DNA of 37,038 nt from Candidatus Acidiferrales bacterium (GTDB lineage Bacteria > Acidobacteriota > Terriglobia > Acidiferrales > UBA7541): assembly GCA_030037315.1 (NCBI GenBank), contig JASHRM010000312.1, positions 1 to 37,038 on the forward strand. The letters run 5' to 3'. The notes below the pieces were generated by a model. That model was not told where the DNA came from, did no database searches, and saw only the letters and a program-made list of their open reading frames with translations. This document shows positions 17,261-27,727 of this stretch, in pieces; positions within the stretch are counted from its first letter, which is position 1; each line of letters opens with the position of its first letter. A program made the translations under genes and the position numbers.

Positions 17261-19675
17261 GTGTCGCGGCCTGCAGAACAATTGCTCGAATTCGACCGGC
17301 TAAAGCAAATTCTTGCCGGCATGACGACGTGCGCGCAGGGGCGCTGTGCGATCGGCGCGCTGACGCCCGGTCAGGACGTCGCAGCCCTCAACGCGGAATT
17401 CGCATTGATCCGCGAAGCGCTTGAATTTCTGCGCTTGAGCTCCGATCTGGGCTTCGGCTCGCTCGCCGATACCGAACCTTGGATCGGCCGTCTGGCGATT
17501 CCTGGATCGGTTTTCTCGCCCGCGGAGCTACTGGACGTTACGTCACTTCTGGAAAATGCGGCGGCCGTCCGCCAGATCTTCAAAGACGATCGCCCGAAAT
17601 ATCCGCTGCTGGCCGAACGCGCCGCAAGCCTTGCAGACTTTCGACCGCTGCTGACGGCGATTCGTCGAGCGGTACTGCCGAATGGCGAGATTAGCGATGA
17701 CGCGTCGCCGCAGTTGAAGCGCATCCGGGCCAGCGTGGTTCAGGCACGCGAGAATATCCGGCGTACGCTGCAAGGAATCATGCGAGCGCGGGGAGAGGCT
17801 TCCGGCGAAGACTACGTCACTCTGCGCAACGACCGCTTCGTGATTCCAGTGCGTGCGGCTGACCGGCGCGGCGTGCCCGGCGTTGTTCACGGCGCGAGCG
17901 GTACGGGACAGACTGTTTTCGTCGAACCGCTCGAGGCGATCGATTTGAATAACCGGCTCGTGCAGCTCGGCGAGGACGAGACAGCCGAGATCGCTCGTAT
18001 CTTGCAGGAACTCACGGAACGGGTCCGTGCGGAACGCGGTCCGCTGGAAGCTGCGGCGGCAAAGATCGCGCACCTCGATTCGATTTTCGCGCGGGCGAGC
18101 TTCGCACGCGATTTCGACTGCGTGGCGCCCGAATTCGATACGGGCAACTCGCTGGTGCTGGAATCCGCGCGCAATCCGGTGCTGGAAGCGACGCTGCGTC
18201 CGCAGGGGCGAAAAGCGGTGCCGCTTTCACTGGCGCTGGGCCGCAACGAAACGGTAATGGTCGTCAGCGGCCCGAACACGGGCGGGAAAACCGTTGCGCT
18301 GAAGACGGTCGGGCTCGCAGCGCTCTCGGCACAGTCGGCGATTCCCGTTGCCGCAGATAGCGCGCGATTGCCGATTTTCGATCGCGTGCTCGCAGATATT
18401 GGAGATGAGCAATCGATTGCGGCGGACCTTTCCACTTTTTCGGCGCACATGCTGAATTTGAAGTCGATGCTGGACGTAGCGACAGACGGTTCGCTGGTTT
18501 TGGTCGACGAAATGGGAACAGGCACGGCGCCGGAGGAAGGCGCGGCACTCGCCGTGGCCCTGCTGGAAGAATTTCTCGCGCGGCGCGCGTTGACGTTGGC
18601 GACGACTCACCACGACCGGCTCAAAGCGTATGCGTCGACTACGCCGGGCATCGTGAACGCCGCAATGGAATTCGACGAAGAGAATCTGCAACCTACCTAC
18701 AGGCTGCTGGTCGGAGTGCCCGGAACATCGAGTGGAATCGAAATCGCACGGCGGCTAGGCCTGCCGGCGCAAGTGGTGGAACACGCGCGAGCAGGTCTTT
18801 CGCCGGAATCGCGCGAGGCGCGCGACCTGATTGCGTATCTACACCGCAGTCGCGATGAAATGGAGCAGGTGAAGCGGCAGGCGCGCGAAGAGCTGGCGCA
18901 GCTCGAGTCCGAGCGCCGCGCCCTGCAAACAGAATGGATCGATAGGCAGAAAAACCGCATTGCCGACCTGGAGAAGCGTTTTGCGGAAACGCAAAAGCGG
19001 CTCGAGGGTGACATCGCTCGTCTTGCCGAGGAGCTTAAGGACCGAGCAGCACGCGCGCAGTTTGAAAAACAATCGGGCCGGCGAATGAGCAGACTGGCAG
19101 CGGACGCGCGAGCGGAAACGGACGCTGCCGTCGTTGAGGCGCTCGCGGGTTCTCAGGCCGACTTGGGAATCACGGCGGCCGCTGGCGGGCAGCCCGTCGA
19201 TCGTCAACTGCTTTCGGAAGGAATGCGCATCCGCGTGAAGGCTTTCAAGCAGCCGGTCATCTTGCGTCGCGTGGATTTGCGCGCTGCCGAAGTAGAGGCG
19301 GGCCCGCTACGAATGAAAGTGCCGCTCACGGATATTGTGGCGATTGAAAGCGATTCTCAAGTGTCACGGACTACGGCCAAACCAGCGGAGCGAGGCATCA
19401 GCGTTCGTGCACGCGCGGCAGAACAACCGGTAGCCGACGAAATTAATGTAATTGGCTCAACCGTGGAGGAGGCAACTCAACGCGTGGACAAGTTTATCGA
19501 TGAAGCGGCGCTGGCGGGCAAGCCGAGCGTCCGCATCATTCACGGCCACGGGACAGGCGCGCTTCGCCGCGGACTCGGCGAATTTCTTTCGGCGCATCCG
19601 CTCGTCGATAAAATTCACGCGGAAGCGGAAGATCGCGGCGGAAATGCGATTACCGTCGCAGAATTGAAATCATGA
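17261..19675 (+). CDS. mutS2: endonuclease MutS2
   Basis: 804 aa, GTG start; MutS ATPase 'VVSGPNTGGKTVALKTVGL', 'LVLVDEMGTGTAPEEGAAL', and C-terminal Smr domain 'VRIIHGHGTGALRRGLGEFL'. Confidence 0.96.
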   Translation: MSRPAEQLLEFDRLKQILAGMTTCAQGRCAIGALTPGQDVAALNAEFALIREALEFLRLSSDLGFGSLADTEPWIGRLAIPGSVFSPAELLDVTSLLENAAAVRQIFKDDRPKYPLLAERAASLADFRPLLTAIRRAVLPNGEISDDASPQLKRIRASVVQARENIRRTLQGIMRARGEASGEDYVTLRNDRFVIPVRAADRRGVPGVVHGASGTGQTVFVEPLEAIDLNNRLVQLGEDETAEIARILQELTERVRAERGPLEAAAAKIAHLDSIFARASFARDFDCVAPEFDTGNSLVLESARNPVLEATLRPQGRKAVPLSLALGRNETVMVVSGPNTGGKTVALKTVGLAALSAQSAIPVAADSARLPIFDRVLADIGDEQSIAADLSTFSAHMLNLKSMLDVATDGSLVLVDEMGTGTAPEEGAALAVALLEEFLARRALTLATTHHDRLKAYASTTPGIVNAAMEFDEENLQPTYRLLVGVPGTSSGIEIARRLGLPAQVVEHARAGLSPESREARDLIAYLHRSRDEMEQVKRQAREELAQLESERRALQTEWIDRQKNRIADLEKRFAETQKRLEGDIARLAEELKDRAARAQFEKQSGRRMSRLAADARAETDAAVVEALAGSQADLGITAAAGGQPVDRQLLSEGMRIRVKAFKQPVILRRVDLRAAEVEAGPLRMKVPLTDIVAIESDSQVSRTTAKPAERGISVRARAAEQPVADEINVIGSTVEEATQRVDKFIDEAALAGKPSVRIIHGHGTGALRRGLGEFLSAHPLVDKIHAEAEDRGGNAITVAELKS

Positions 19676-19701
19676 AGGTAAGGTGCTAAGAGAAGGACAG
19701 C

Positions 19702-21441
19702 ATGGCTGAGGCAGGATCATTCGCGGAGAGGGTGAAACAGCAGGCGGACATCGTCCGGGTGATTGGCGAATACGTGCGCCTGAAGAAGACCGGGCAGAAT
19801 TTCACCGGCCTTTGTCCGTTTCATCAGGAGAAAACGCCGTCGTTTGCCGTGCACCCGACCCGGCAGATTTATCACTGTTTCGGCTGCGGGGCTGGAGGAG
19901 ACGTTTTCAAATTCGTGATGGAACTGGACAAGATCACGTTCCCGGAAGCCGTGCGAGCCGTTGCGGAAAAATGCGGCATCGCGATTCCGCGCCCGCGCGA
20001 ACGCTCGCCGGAAGAGCGCCGAGAGAATCAGCAGCGGTCGGCGCTGGTGGAGATGCATCGCGAAACCGCCGCCTATTTCGCACGGCAGTTGCACGATTCG
20101 CCCGAAGGAAAAATCGCCACGGCGTACCTGGAAGATCGCGGCTTGAATCGCGACGCGATGACGCGATTCGGCCTTGGCTGGGCGCCTTCGAGTGGCGACG
20201 CGCTGCTGCGGCAGCTTAAAGCGAAATATCCGGAAAAGCTGCTCGATATCTCCGGGCTTTTTTCGCGCGATCAGAGCGGGCGTCCCTACGACCGCTTCCG
20301 CCGCCGGATCATTTTTCCGATTGCAAACGAAGGAGGAAAAGTAGTCGCGTTTGGCGGGCGGGTGATGGGAGACGAGCAGCCGAAATATTTGAACTCGCCC
20401 GAAACACCGATCTATTCGAAAAGCAACGTCCTCTATCATCTGGATCACGCGAGAGAGGCGATCCGGCAAAACGATTTCGCGATTCTCGTGGAAGGCTACA
20501 TGGACGCGATTGCCGTGGCGCGGTCGGGCGTCGCAAATGTGGTGGCCAGCTGTGGCACGAGCCTGGCCGAGCCGCAGATCAAATTACTGTCGCGATTCAC
20601 GCATCGCGTGATCGTGAACTACGATCCCGACACGGCAGGCCAAGCTGCTACGGAACGCTCCTTGACGCTGCTGCTCGAAAGAGAATTTGACGTGCGAGTG
20701 CTGACGCTTCCCGGAGGCGCCGATCCCGACAGATTCCTGAAAGAGCAAGGCGCGGAGGCGTATCGCAAATTACTCGCGCAGTCCTCTCCGTATCTCGATT
20801 ACCTGATCGGACAGGCGCGCCAAATGGATCGCTCGACGGCGGCCGGGAAGCTTGCTGCGTTGAACTATTTGATGCCCTACGTGCAGCGTCTGCCGAATAA
20901 GCTGCTGCGATCCGAATGGGCCACGCGCATCGCTTCGGAGCTGCGAGTGGACGAACCCGTGCTGCGGGAGGCGCTGCGACGCGCCGCTGCCGAACGCCGC
21001 AGCGAGGTTAAGCCGCAGACCCAGTTGCTTGCTCCTGTGCGTCCGGCGGAGCGCCGACTGATGCAAATGCTCGTGGAGGCGGAAGGATTCCGGCAGAAGC
21101 TGGCGCGCGAAATCGTCTCGAACGGGCTGCATCGCGGCCTTGAAACGGAGCGGATTTTCGAAGTGCTGGTGGCGCGCGTCGGCGGGCCGGTTGACGTCGC
21201 AACACTTGCGAACGCTCTCGAAGAGCGCGACAGGCGCACTTTATTCGAAGTTCTCTTTGAAACTTCCGCCGAGGCCACTTGGGAAGAGGCGGAAAGCTGC
21301 CTCGGAGTACTGCGCACACGTCCCGTGGAACAGGAACTTGCCGAATTGCAGAAGAAAATAGAAGCCAAGGCATCCGCGGAAGAGCTCACCCGCCTGCTCG
21401 CGCGCCGCCTGGAACTGCAAAGAATGCTCGCCCGCCGGTGA
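19702..21441 (+). CDS. dnaG: DNA primase
   Basis: 'VRVIGEYVRLKKTGQNFTGLCPFHQEKTPSFAVHPTRQIYHCFGCGAGGDVFKFVM' zinc finger; TOPRIM 'LVEGYMDAIAVARSGVANVVASCGTSL'. Confidence 0.97.
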   Translation: MAEAGSFAERVKQQADIVRVIGEYVRLKKTGQNFTGLCPFHQEKTPSFAVHPTRQIYHCFGCGAGGDVFKFVMELDKITFPEAVRAVAEKCGIAIPRPRERSPEERRENQQRSALVEMHRETAAYFARQLHDSPEGKIATAYLEDRGLNRDAMTRFGLGWAPSSGDALLRQLKAKYPEKLLDISGLFSRDQSGRPYDRFRRRIIFPIANEGGKVVAFGGRVMGDEQPKYLNSPETPIYSKSNVLYHLDHAREAIRQNDFAILVEGYMDAIAVARSGVANVVASCGTSLAEPQIKLLSRFTHRVIVNYDPDTAGQAATERSLTLLLEREFDVRVLTLPGGADPDRFLKEQGAEAYRKLLAQSSPYLDYLIGQARQMDRSTAAGKLAALNYLMPYVQRLPNKLLRSEWATRIASELRVDEPVLREALRRAAAERRSEVKPQTQLLAPVRPAERRLMQMLVEAEGFRQKLAREIVSNGLHRGLETERIFEVLVARVGGPVDVATLANALEERDRRTLFEVLFETSAEATWEEAESCLGVLRTRPVEQELAELQKKIEAKASAEELTRLLARRLELQRMLARR

Positions 21442-22874
21442 TGACCTCGAAGCTTCCATCCATAGTTATTGTGGGGCGGCCGAACGTCGGAAAATCGACG
21501 CTTTTTAACCGACTGACCGGGACACGCCGATCGATCGTGACAAACGAGCCTGGAATCACGCGCGACCGCATTTACGGAACCGCGAACTGGGATGGCCGCG
21601 TCTTCGAAGTAGTCGACACGGGCGGAATTGTGCCGGAGGAGAAAGCCGGGATTCCGGGCGAGATTCTGCGCCAAGCGCACGTCGCCATCGAAAATGCAGC
21701 GCGCGTGGTGCAAGTGGTCGACGGGCGCGCGGGCCCGCTGCCGCTCGATGCGGAACTCGCGCAGCTTTTGCGACGCGCGGGCAAGCCTCCGATCATCGCG
21801 GTTAATAAAGTTGACGGGCCCAAGCAGACGGAAATGGCCGCGCCGTTTTACGAACTGGGTAGCGAAGTTTTCCCCGTTTCCGCCGAACACGGATTTGGCG
21901 TCGATTCTCTGCTCGATGCGGTTACGCACGACCTTCCGCGCGGCGAGGCGGCGGAAACCGAACCGGACGTGAATATCGCGATCATCGGCCGGCCGAATGT
22001 GGGCAAATCCACGCTGCTAAATCGATTGGTTGGTGCGGAACGCTCCATCGTTTCCGCCGAGCCTGGCACCACCCGGGACGCCGTCGATACGGTTGTGCAG
22101 CACAACAGCAAGTCATACCGATTTCTCGATACGGCCGGAATTCGCCGCAAGGGAAAAACGAAGCTCATCGCTGAAAAATTGAGTGTGATCATGGCGCGGC
22201 GGCATCTCGAGCGAGCCGATCTGGCGATTCTGGTTGCCGACGCATCGGTTGGCGTGACTTCGCACGATGCAACGATTGCCAGCTACGCGGAGCAATCGGG
22301 CCGTTCCGTGATCATCGTGATGAATAAATGGGATTTGGCCGTAGAGGCAGCGAAAGAAAAAGCGGAACGCGAAAGAAAGCACTCGCGCGGCGACAAATCT
22401 TCGGTCCCCAATAACAGCCAGTTGCTCACCGATTACGAGCCGCTCGTTCGACAACGCTTCAAATTTCTTTCGTATGCGCCCATCGTTTTTATCTCGGCGC
22501 TTACTGGGCAACGCGTCGATAAGCTATATACGATGATCGACCGTGTGGCGGAAGCGCGCCGACGCCGGGTTTCAACCGGCGAGTTGAATCGCTGGCTGGC
22601 CAGCGTCGATCTGGAGCGCGGGACATCGCCTGCCAGCCGCAAAGTGAAAATTTACTACGTGACGCAAGCGAGCACTTCGCCGCCTACGTTTGTGCTGTTC
22701 ACAAATCAGACGAAGCCGCTGCACTTCAGCTACCAGCGATATTTGGAAAATCAGCTGCGCGCCACGTTCGATTTCATTGGCACGCCGATCCGGTTTACGC
22801 AGCGGCTGAGAAAGCGATCCGGGAAAACGCAGGACGGCCGGCGTCCGGATCGCCGCCAAAAACCGAGGGGTTGA
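21441..22874 (+). CDS. der: ribosome biogenesis GTPase Der (EngA)
   Basis: Two GTPase domains: '[37 protein letters not shown]' and '[37 protein letters not shown]'. ATG overlaps the dnaG stop (TGATG). Confidence 0.97.
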   Translation: MTSKLPSIVIVGRPNVGKSTLFNRLTGTRRSIVTNEPGITRDRIYGTANWDGRVFEVVDTGGIVPEEKAGIPGEILRQAHVAIENAARVVQVVDGRAGPLPLDAELAQLLRRAGKPPIIAVNKVDGPKQTEMAAPFYELGSEVFPVSAEHGFGVDSLLDAVTHDLPRGEAAETEPDVNIAIIGRPNVGKSTLLNRLVGAERSIVSAEPGTTRDAVDTVVQHNSKSYRFLDTAGIRRKGKTKLIAEKLSVIMARRHLERADLAILVADASVGVTSHDATIASYAEQSGRSVIIVMNKWDLAVEAAKEKAERERKHSRGDKSSVPNNSQLLTDYEPLVRQRFKFLSYAPIVFISALTGQRVDKLYTMIDRVAEARRRRVSTGELNRWLASVDLERGTSPASRKVKIYYVTQASTSPPTFVLFTNQTKPLHFSYQRYLENQLRATFDFIGTPIRFTQRLRKRSGKTQDGRRPDRRQKPRG

Positions 22875-22909
22875 CACGGCGCGAAATCGGCCTAGGATAC
22901 GAACAAGTC

Positions 22910-23344
22910 ATGGCCACTGCAGCACAACCTGCGCCGGAACTGCCGGAAAAGAGCCTTTTCCGCATCGGAGAAGTGAGTCGACTCACCGCGACGAAGGCGT
23001 TTGTCCTGCGCTATTGGGAATCTGAATTCCCCACACTGCAGCCGGTGAAAAGTCCCAGCGGCCACAGGCTGTATCGCCGCGAGGACATCGAAACCGTATT
23101 TGAAATCAAGCGGCTGCTTTACGAAGAAGGTTTCACGATTGCGGGCGCACGCAAACACTTAGCCGATCAGGCGAATGGCCACGGCCACTCTGCCGCAGCG
23201 TCTACCGCGAGTGCCCACGCCGATCGACCGGCGCCGGTTGAGGCGCCTGCGAAACCGGTGCCCGCGTCACGCGCGCACAAGAAATTTCTTCTCGACCTCC
23301 ACGAAGAACTTCTGGCTGTCTTGACCCTTCTCGAACGCGAGTGA
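22910..23344 (+). CDS. MerR family HTH regulator
   Basis: '[68 protein letters not shown]'; no Cys in the protein. Confidence 0.88.
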   Translation: MATAAQPAPELPEKSLFRIGEVSRLTATKAFVLRYWESEFPTLQPVKSPSGHRLYRREDIETVFEIKRLLYEEGFTIAGARKHLADQANGHGHSAAASTASAHADRPAPVEAPAKPVPASRAHKKFLLDLHEELLAVLTLLERE

Positions 23345-23390
23345 TAGGCTCGAAAGCGACCCAAGTGAAGTGAATTGCAGCCGTTTCGGT

Positions 23391-23467
23391 CGGGACGTGG
23401 CGCAGCCTGGTAGCGCGCACGCTTGGGGTGCGTGAGGTCGCTGGTTCAAATCCAGTCGTCCCGACCA
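23391..23467 (+). tRNA. tRNA-Pro, anticodon GGG
   Basis: CGGGACG...CGTCCCG-ACCA acceptor stem, GGTTCAAATCC T-arm, anticodon arm CACGC-TTGGGGT-GCGTG, encoded CCA. Confidence 0.95.
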
Positions 23468-23479
23468 TCACCCCTCTCA

Positions 23480-23764
23480 ATGGACGCCCGCGAGAGTCAG
23501 ATGTTCCGACTTCTGGACCGCTTCGCCAGGACCGAATTCCATTGCAAGATCACAGAATCTTCTGCAAGCAACGAGCGTGATTCATATACGGTTTGTTTTC
23601 GGCCACTTTCGAGTGGCGATGCGCCCGAAAAGCGAGGGCTCTGTTGTTATATTGAGATAGCCGCGAGCGAGGTGGCCAGGTCGGTCCGCACCAAGCTGCT
23701 CACAGACGAGATTGTCAGTGACGTGCGGAAAGGGCTGAGCGGTCTATTTGAGTCGGCCCGGTAA
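23480..23764 (+). CDS. small hypothetical protein
   Basis: 94 aa from ATG 23480 between tRNA-Pro and surE; no recognised motif. The longer ORF from 23423 would overlap the tRNA. Confidence 0.45.
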   Translation: MDARESQMFRLLDRFARTEFHCKITESSASNERDSYTVCFRPLSSGDAPEKRGLCCYIEIAASEVARSVRTKLLTDEIVSDVRKGLSGLFESAR

Positions 23765-23800
23765 ACTGATTGTAGAATAGAGTTTGTTTCCCCAATCCGC

Positions 23801-24562
23801 GTGCCGAATATTCTTATTACCAATGATGATGGGATCCATGCGGCCGGCTTACGCGCGCTGGTAAAAGGAATCGACGGGCTCGGCACGGTGACAATCGTCG
23901 CGCCGCTCAATGAACGCAGCGCTGCGGCACAATCACTCACGCTTCGCCAGCCGATTTACTGTGACCACATCGCCGAACGCGAGTACGCCATCGAAGGCAC
24001 TCCTGCCGACGCGATGATTCTTGCATTTCACACGCTGCTCAACGAAAAACCGGACATCGTGATTTCCGGCATCAATCGCGGCGCAAATGCGGGCGAAAAT
24101 ATCTATTACTCCGGCACAGTTGGTGCGGCGATGGAGGCGGCGGTCAACCGCGTCCCGGCCATTGCCGTTTCGCTAGCTTTCAAGGGGCAGGAGTTCGATT
24201 TCGCACCGGCCGCGCGCTTCACGCGCGAGTTGGCTCCGCTGATTTTGCGGGAGGGGTTACCGCCGGGCGTGATCCTGAACGTCAACGTGCCGCAAGATTG
24301 GACCGGCGAGGTGCGGATCACGAGACAATCATCAAAAATCACGCGTAATCTGCTGAAACCCGGCACCGATCCGCGCGGCCGGCACTATTACTGGCTGAGC
24401 GAGCAAAGAATCACCGAAGACATCGAACCGGACACGGATCAAGCGGCGATTCGCGACGGGGCAATTTCGATCACTCCACTCAAACTGGACCACACCCACG
24501 TGCCCTCGATCGAGCATCTCGCCCATTGGGTGAAGAAACTCGAGTCCGCGCAACAGAAATAG
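23801..24562 (+). CDS. surE: 5'-nucleotidase SurE
   Basis: 'ILITNDDGIHAAGLRALVKGI', 'VVAPLNERSAAAQSLTL'-type motif (VAPLNERSAA), 'DIVISGINRGANAGENIYYSGTVGAAMEA'; GTG start. Confidence 0.96.
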   Translation: MPNILITNDDGIHAAGLRALVKGIDGLGTVTIVAPLNERSAAAQSLTLRQPIYCDHIAEREYAIEGTPADAMILAFHTLLNEKPDIVISGINRGANAGENIYYSGTVGAAMEAAVNRVPAIAVSLAFKGQEFDFAPAARFTRELAPLILREGLPPGVILNVNVPQDWTGEVRITRQSSKITRNLLKPGTDPRGRHYYWLSEQRITEDIEPDTDQAAIRDGAISITPLKLDHTHVPSIEHLAHWVKKLESAQQK

Positions 24563-24633
24563 CCTGCAAGTCCGTCAGTTCGCAGTGTGATATTTTAGAT
24601 TTTCTTCTCCGGGATACGCGCGCAGAGAGAAAC

Positions 24634-26592
24634 ATGCCGAAGAAAGCTGCGGTTGCAAAAGCTGAGGAGATCACCGCCGAAAAGATTTTCGGTCCGGGCG
24701 GACTCCTGCAAACTCGGCATCCCAGCTACGAATTCCGCCCGTCGCAACTCGCGATGGCGGAAATCGTCGAGCAGGCCTTCGAAAAACACCAGCACGCGGT
24801 GATCGAAGCGGGCACAGGAACCGGCAAAACGCTCGCATATCTGATTCCAGCGATCCGTAGCGGCCGCCGAGTGGTCGTCTCGACGGCGACGAAGTCTCTG
24901 CAGGAGCAACTCTTTCAGAAGGACGTACCGTTTCTGAAAAAGAATTTCGCGCCGAACCTCAAAGCGGCTTTGATGAAAGGCCGAGCGAATTTTCTCTGCC
25001 GCCAGAAAGTTCACCAGATCGACGGACAGGCGATGCTGAAAGGAATTGATGAAGTCGATTGGTTTTCGCAAATCCGCGACTGGGAAAAGCTCACTGAGAC
25101 AGGGGACCGCAGCGAACTGACGTTCCTACCGGATGATTCCGACCTGTGGAATCGTATTGACGCGCGGCGTGATCTTTGCACGGGCCAGAAGTGCGCTGAA
25201 TTTCAGAGATGTTTCATCACCGCAATGCATCAGCGCGCGCACGAAGCCGACCTGATCATCGTGAATCACCATCTTTTCTTCGCGGATTTGGCTCTCAGGC
25301 AAGACGATTTCGGCTCGATTCTGCCGGAATACTCCGCCGTGGTCTTCGATGAGGCGCACGAAATCGAGGATGTGGCCAGCGATTATTTTGGCCGGCAGCT
25401 TTCGAGCTACCGTTTCGAAGAGCTCGCGCGCGATACCGAAAGCATGCTGCGTTTGCTGCAAATCGACGCCGCTCCGCTGCGCAGGCAACTCACGCGCCTG
25501 CGCGAACACGCCCGCAGTCTATTCGAACGCTTTCCCGAGCGCGAAGGCCGGTATCCCTTTGGCGTAACCGAACGCAACGCCTTTATGGAGCAAAATCGCG
25601 AGGCATACGATCAGCTCGCCAGTGAAATCAGGCGCATCGAAGCCGAACTTTCGGCGCTCACGCCGAAACCCGAGGAAGTGGTCACCATGGCTCGCCGGGC
25701 GGCGGAGATGCGCCGCGAATTGGCTTTTCTACTGGAAAGCGAAGAAAAAAGCTACGTCTACTGGTATGAGCGCCGCGGCCGGGGAATTTTTCTGGCGGCG
25801 ACTCCCATCGACGTGAGCGAAATTCTGCGCGAAAAGCTTTTCGAGCAATTCGACAGCGTTGTACTGACTTCTGCAACTCTGGCGGTGGGCGGGCGGTTCG
25901 ATTATTTGAAGCAGCGCTTGGGCGTCTTGCCGTCGGCGGAATGTATCCTGCCGCACGAATTCGACTACGCGAATCAGGCGATGCTGTATCTTCCTCGCGC
26001 GCTTCCCGATATCCGGCACCCATCTTTTGCGGAACGTGCCGCGCAAGAAATTGCGAAAGTGCTGGAGATTTCCGAGGGCCGCGCGTTTTGTCTCTTCACC
26101 AGCTATTCGCAGATGAAGGATATTTACGAACGCGTGTCGCGCTCGGTCGCATTTCCAGTATTGCTGCAAGGGACCGCCCCGCGATCGACACTGCTCGGGC
26201 GTTTTCGTTCCACGCCAAACGCTGTGCTTTTCGCGACGGCAAGTTTCTGGCAGGGTGTGGACGTGCCCGGCGCTCAACTCTCGTGCGTGATCATCGATAA
26301 GTTGCCGTTCGCCGTCCCAAGCGATCCGATTGTGGCGGCGCGCGTCCGCGCTTTGCAGGACGACGGGCGAAATCCTTTCGCCGAATATCAAATTCCAAAG
26401 GCGGTCCTCGCATTAAAACAAGGTTTTGGGAGGCTGATTCGCTCGAAAACGGACCGCGGCATACTCTCGATCCTCGATAACCGCATCCAGCGGATGCAGT
26501 ATGGTAAGATTTTTCTCGAGTCCCTGCCTGAATACAAAACCACGCAGGACCTGGCGGAAGTCGCGCGCTTCATGGAAAGTCACGCGGATTAG
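24634..26592 (+). CDS. DinG-like ATP-dependent DNA helicase (XPD-type Fe-S superfamily 2)
   Basis: 'VIEAGTGTGKTLAYLIPAI', 'NFLCRQ...LCTGQKCAEFQRCF' (four Cys), 'VVFDEAHEIEDVA', 'GFGRLIRSKTDRGILSILDNR'. Confidence 0.93.
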   Translation: MPKKAAVAKAEEITAEKIFGPGGLLQTRHPSYEFRPSQLAMAEIVEQAFEKHQHAVIEAGTGTGKTLAYLIPAIRSGRRVVVSTATKSLQEQLFQKDVPFLKKNFAPNLKAALMKGRANFLCRQKVHQIDGQAMLKGIDEVDWFSQIRDWEKLTETGDRSELTFLPDDSDLWNRIDARRDLCTGQKCAEFQRCFITAMHQRAHEADLIIVNHHLFFADLALRQDDFGSILPEYSAVVFDEAHEIEDVASDYFGRQLSSYRFEELARDTESMLRLLQIDAAPLRRQLTRLREHARSLFERFPEREGRYPFGVTERNAFMEQNREAYDQLASEIRRIEAELSALTPKPEEVVTMARRAAEMRRELAFLLESEEKSYVYWYERRGRGIFLAATPIDVSEILREKLFEQFDSVVLTSATLAVGGRFDYLKQRLGVLPSAECILPHEFDYANQAMLYLPRALPDIRHPSFAERAAQEIAKVLEISEGRAFCLFTSYSQMKDIYERVSRSVAFPVLLQGTAPRSTLLGRFRSTPNAVLFATASFWQGVDVPGAQLSCVIIDKLPFAVPSDPIVAARVRALQDDGRNPFAEYQIPKAVLALKQGFGRLIRSKTDRGILSILDNRIQRMQYGKIFLESLPEYKTTQDLAEVARFMESHAD

Positions 26593-26616
26593 CGCCCGTT
26601 CCGAGCAAAGGATCCG

Positions 26617-26991
26617 ATGTACGAAGTCAGCGTCGATGAGACATTTGCGGCCGCGCACAATCTGCGCGATTACTACGGCAAATGCGAGGATTTGCACGGG
26701 CACAATTACAAAGTGCGCGTGATTCTATCGGGCAAAGATCTCGATTCCACCGGACTGCTCTACGATTTCGTCCATTTGAAGCAGGTGCTGCGCGGCGTGA
26801 TTAGCGGGCTCGATCATAAATATTTGAACGAGCTAGCACCATTCGATAAATTGAATCCATCGGCCGAGAATCTCGCGCGGCATATTTACGAGCAAACAGC
26901 CGAGCAACTCCGGCAAACACCAAATAGCGCAGGGATTACGAGCGTCACCGTTTGGGAGACGGAAACAAGCGCGGCCACGTACAGGCCGTGA
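26617..26991 (+). CDS. queD: 6-carboxy-5,6,7,8-tetrahydropterin synthase
   Basis: 'FAAAHNLRDYYGKCEDLHGHNYKVRVILSG', 'PSAENLARHIYEQ', 'VTVWETETSAATY'. Confidence 0.93.
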   Translation: MYEVSVDETFAAAHNLRDYYGKCEDLHGHNYKVRVILSGKDLDSTGLLYDFVHLKQVLRGVISGLDHKYLNELAPFDKLNPSAENLARHIYEQTAEQLRQTPNSAGITSVTVWETETSAATYRP

Positions 26992-27040
26992 CGATTTTTG
27001 TGAGCCGTCGACTTAGCATCGCCTGATCCAGGTTTCGCCC

Positions 27041-27718
27041 ATGGTTATCACCGAAATCTTCAAATCGATTCAGGGTGAAGGCACCCGCGCGGGACTACCG
27101 TGCATTTTCATCCGGCTCACCGGCTGCAACTTGCGCTGCAAGTGGTGCGATACTGAATACGCCTTCCATGGCGGCACAAGGCAGAGCGTGGATAAAGTTG
27201 TCGCACAAGCTGACCAGCTCGCCGGAGAAGGATCGACACGCGTCCCGCTCGTTGAAATCACCGGCGGCGAACCGCTGATTCAGCCGGAAACGCCTGCCCT
27301 TGCCGAAAAACTTCTCGCCGCGGGATACACCGTAATGATCGAAACCAGCGGCGAACGATTCATCGGATGCCTGCCGCGCGAAGTTATCAAGATTGTCGAC
27401 GTAAAGTGCCCGGATTCCGGCGAAAGGGACACGTTCAATTCCGAGAATCTGAATGCTCTGAGTCGCGAAGATGAAGTCAAACTCGTGATCGCCAGCCGGC
27501 GCGATTACGAATTTGCGCGGGAATTCACGCTGAAACACCAGCTCGCCGATCGCGTTCGACAAGTGCTCTTTTCTCCGGTATCCCCGGATCCAGCGGGGCG
27601 TTGGCCGGGATTGAGCGCGCGCGAACTGACCGAGTGGATGTTGAGCGATTCTTTGCCTGTCCGTTTGAGCCTTCAGATCCACAAGTTTGTGTGGGACCCT
27701 GCAATGAAAGGCGTTTGA
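27041..27718 (+). CDS. queE: 7-carboxy-7-deazaguanine synthase
   Basis: 'ITEIFKSIQGEGTRAGLPCIFIRLTGCNLRCKWCDTEYAFHGG' (CX3CX2C), 'LVEITGGEPLIQ'. Confidence 0.95.
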   Translation: MVITEIFKSIQGEGTRAGLPCIFIRLTGCNLRCKWCDTEYAFHGGTRQSVDKVVAQADQLAGEGSTRVPLVEITGGEPLIQPETPALAEKLLAAGYTVMIETSGERFIGCLPREVIKIVDVKCPDSGERDTFNSENLNALSREDEVKLVIASRRDYEFAREFTLKHQLADRVRQVLFSPVSPDPAGRWPGLSARELTEWMLSDSLPVRLSLQIHKFVWDPAMKGV

Positions 27719-27727
27719 AGCTTCGCG

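Noticed and set aside
20877-21929. 350-aa minus-strand ORF opposite dnaG/der
   Set aside because: Antisense to two unmistakable housekeeping genes; low-complexity S/R/A-rich translation typical of GC-rich antisense frames.
23423-23479. Upstream extension of the small ORF into tRNA-Pro
   Set aside because: Would translate the 3' half of a clear tRNA; ATG 23480 is the more reasonable start.
26993-27040. Possible preQ1 riboswitch before queE
   Set aside because: The 49-bp gap shows no recognisable aptamer pattern, and the 24-bp gap before queD is too short.
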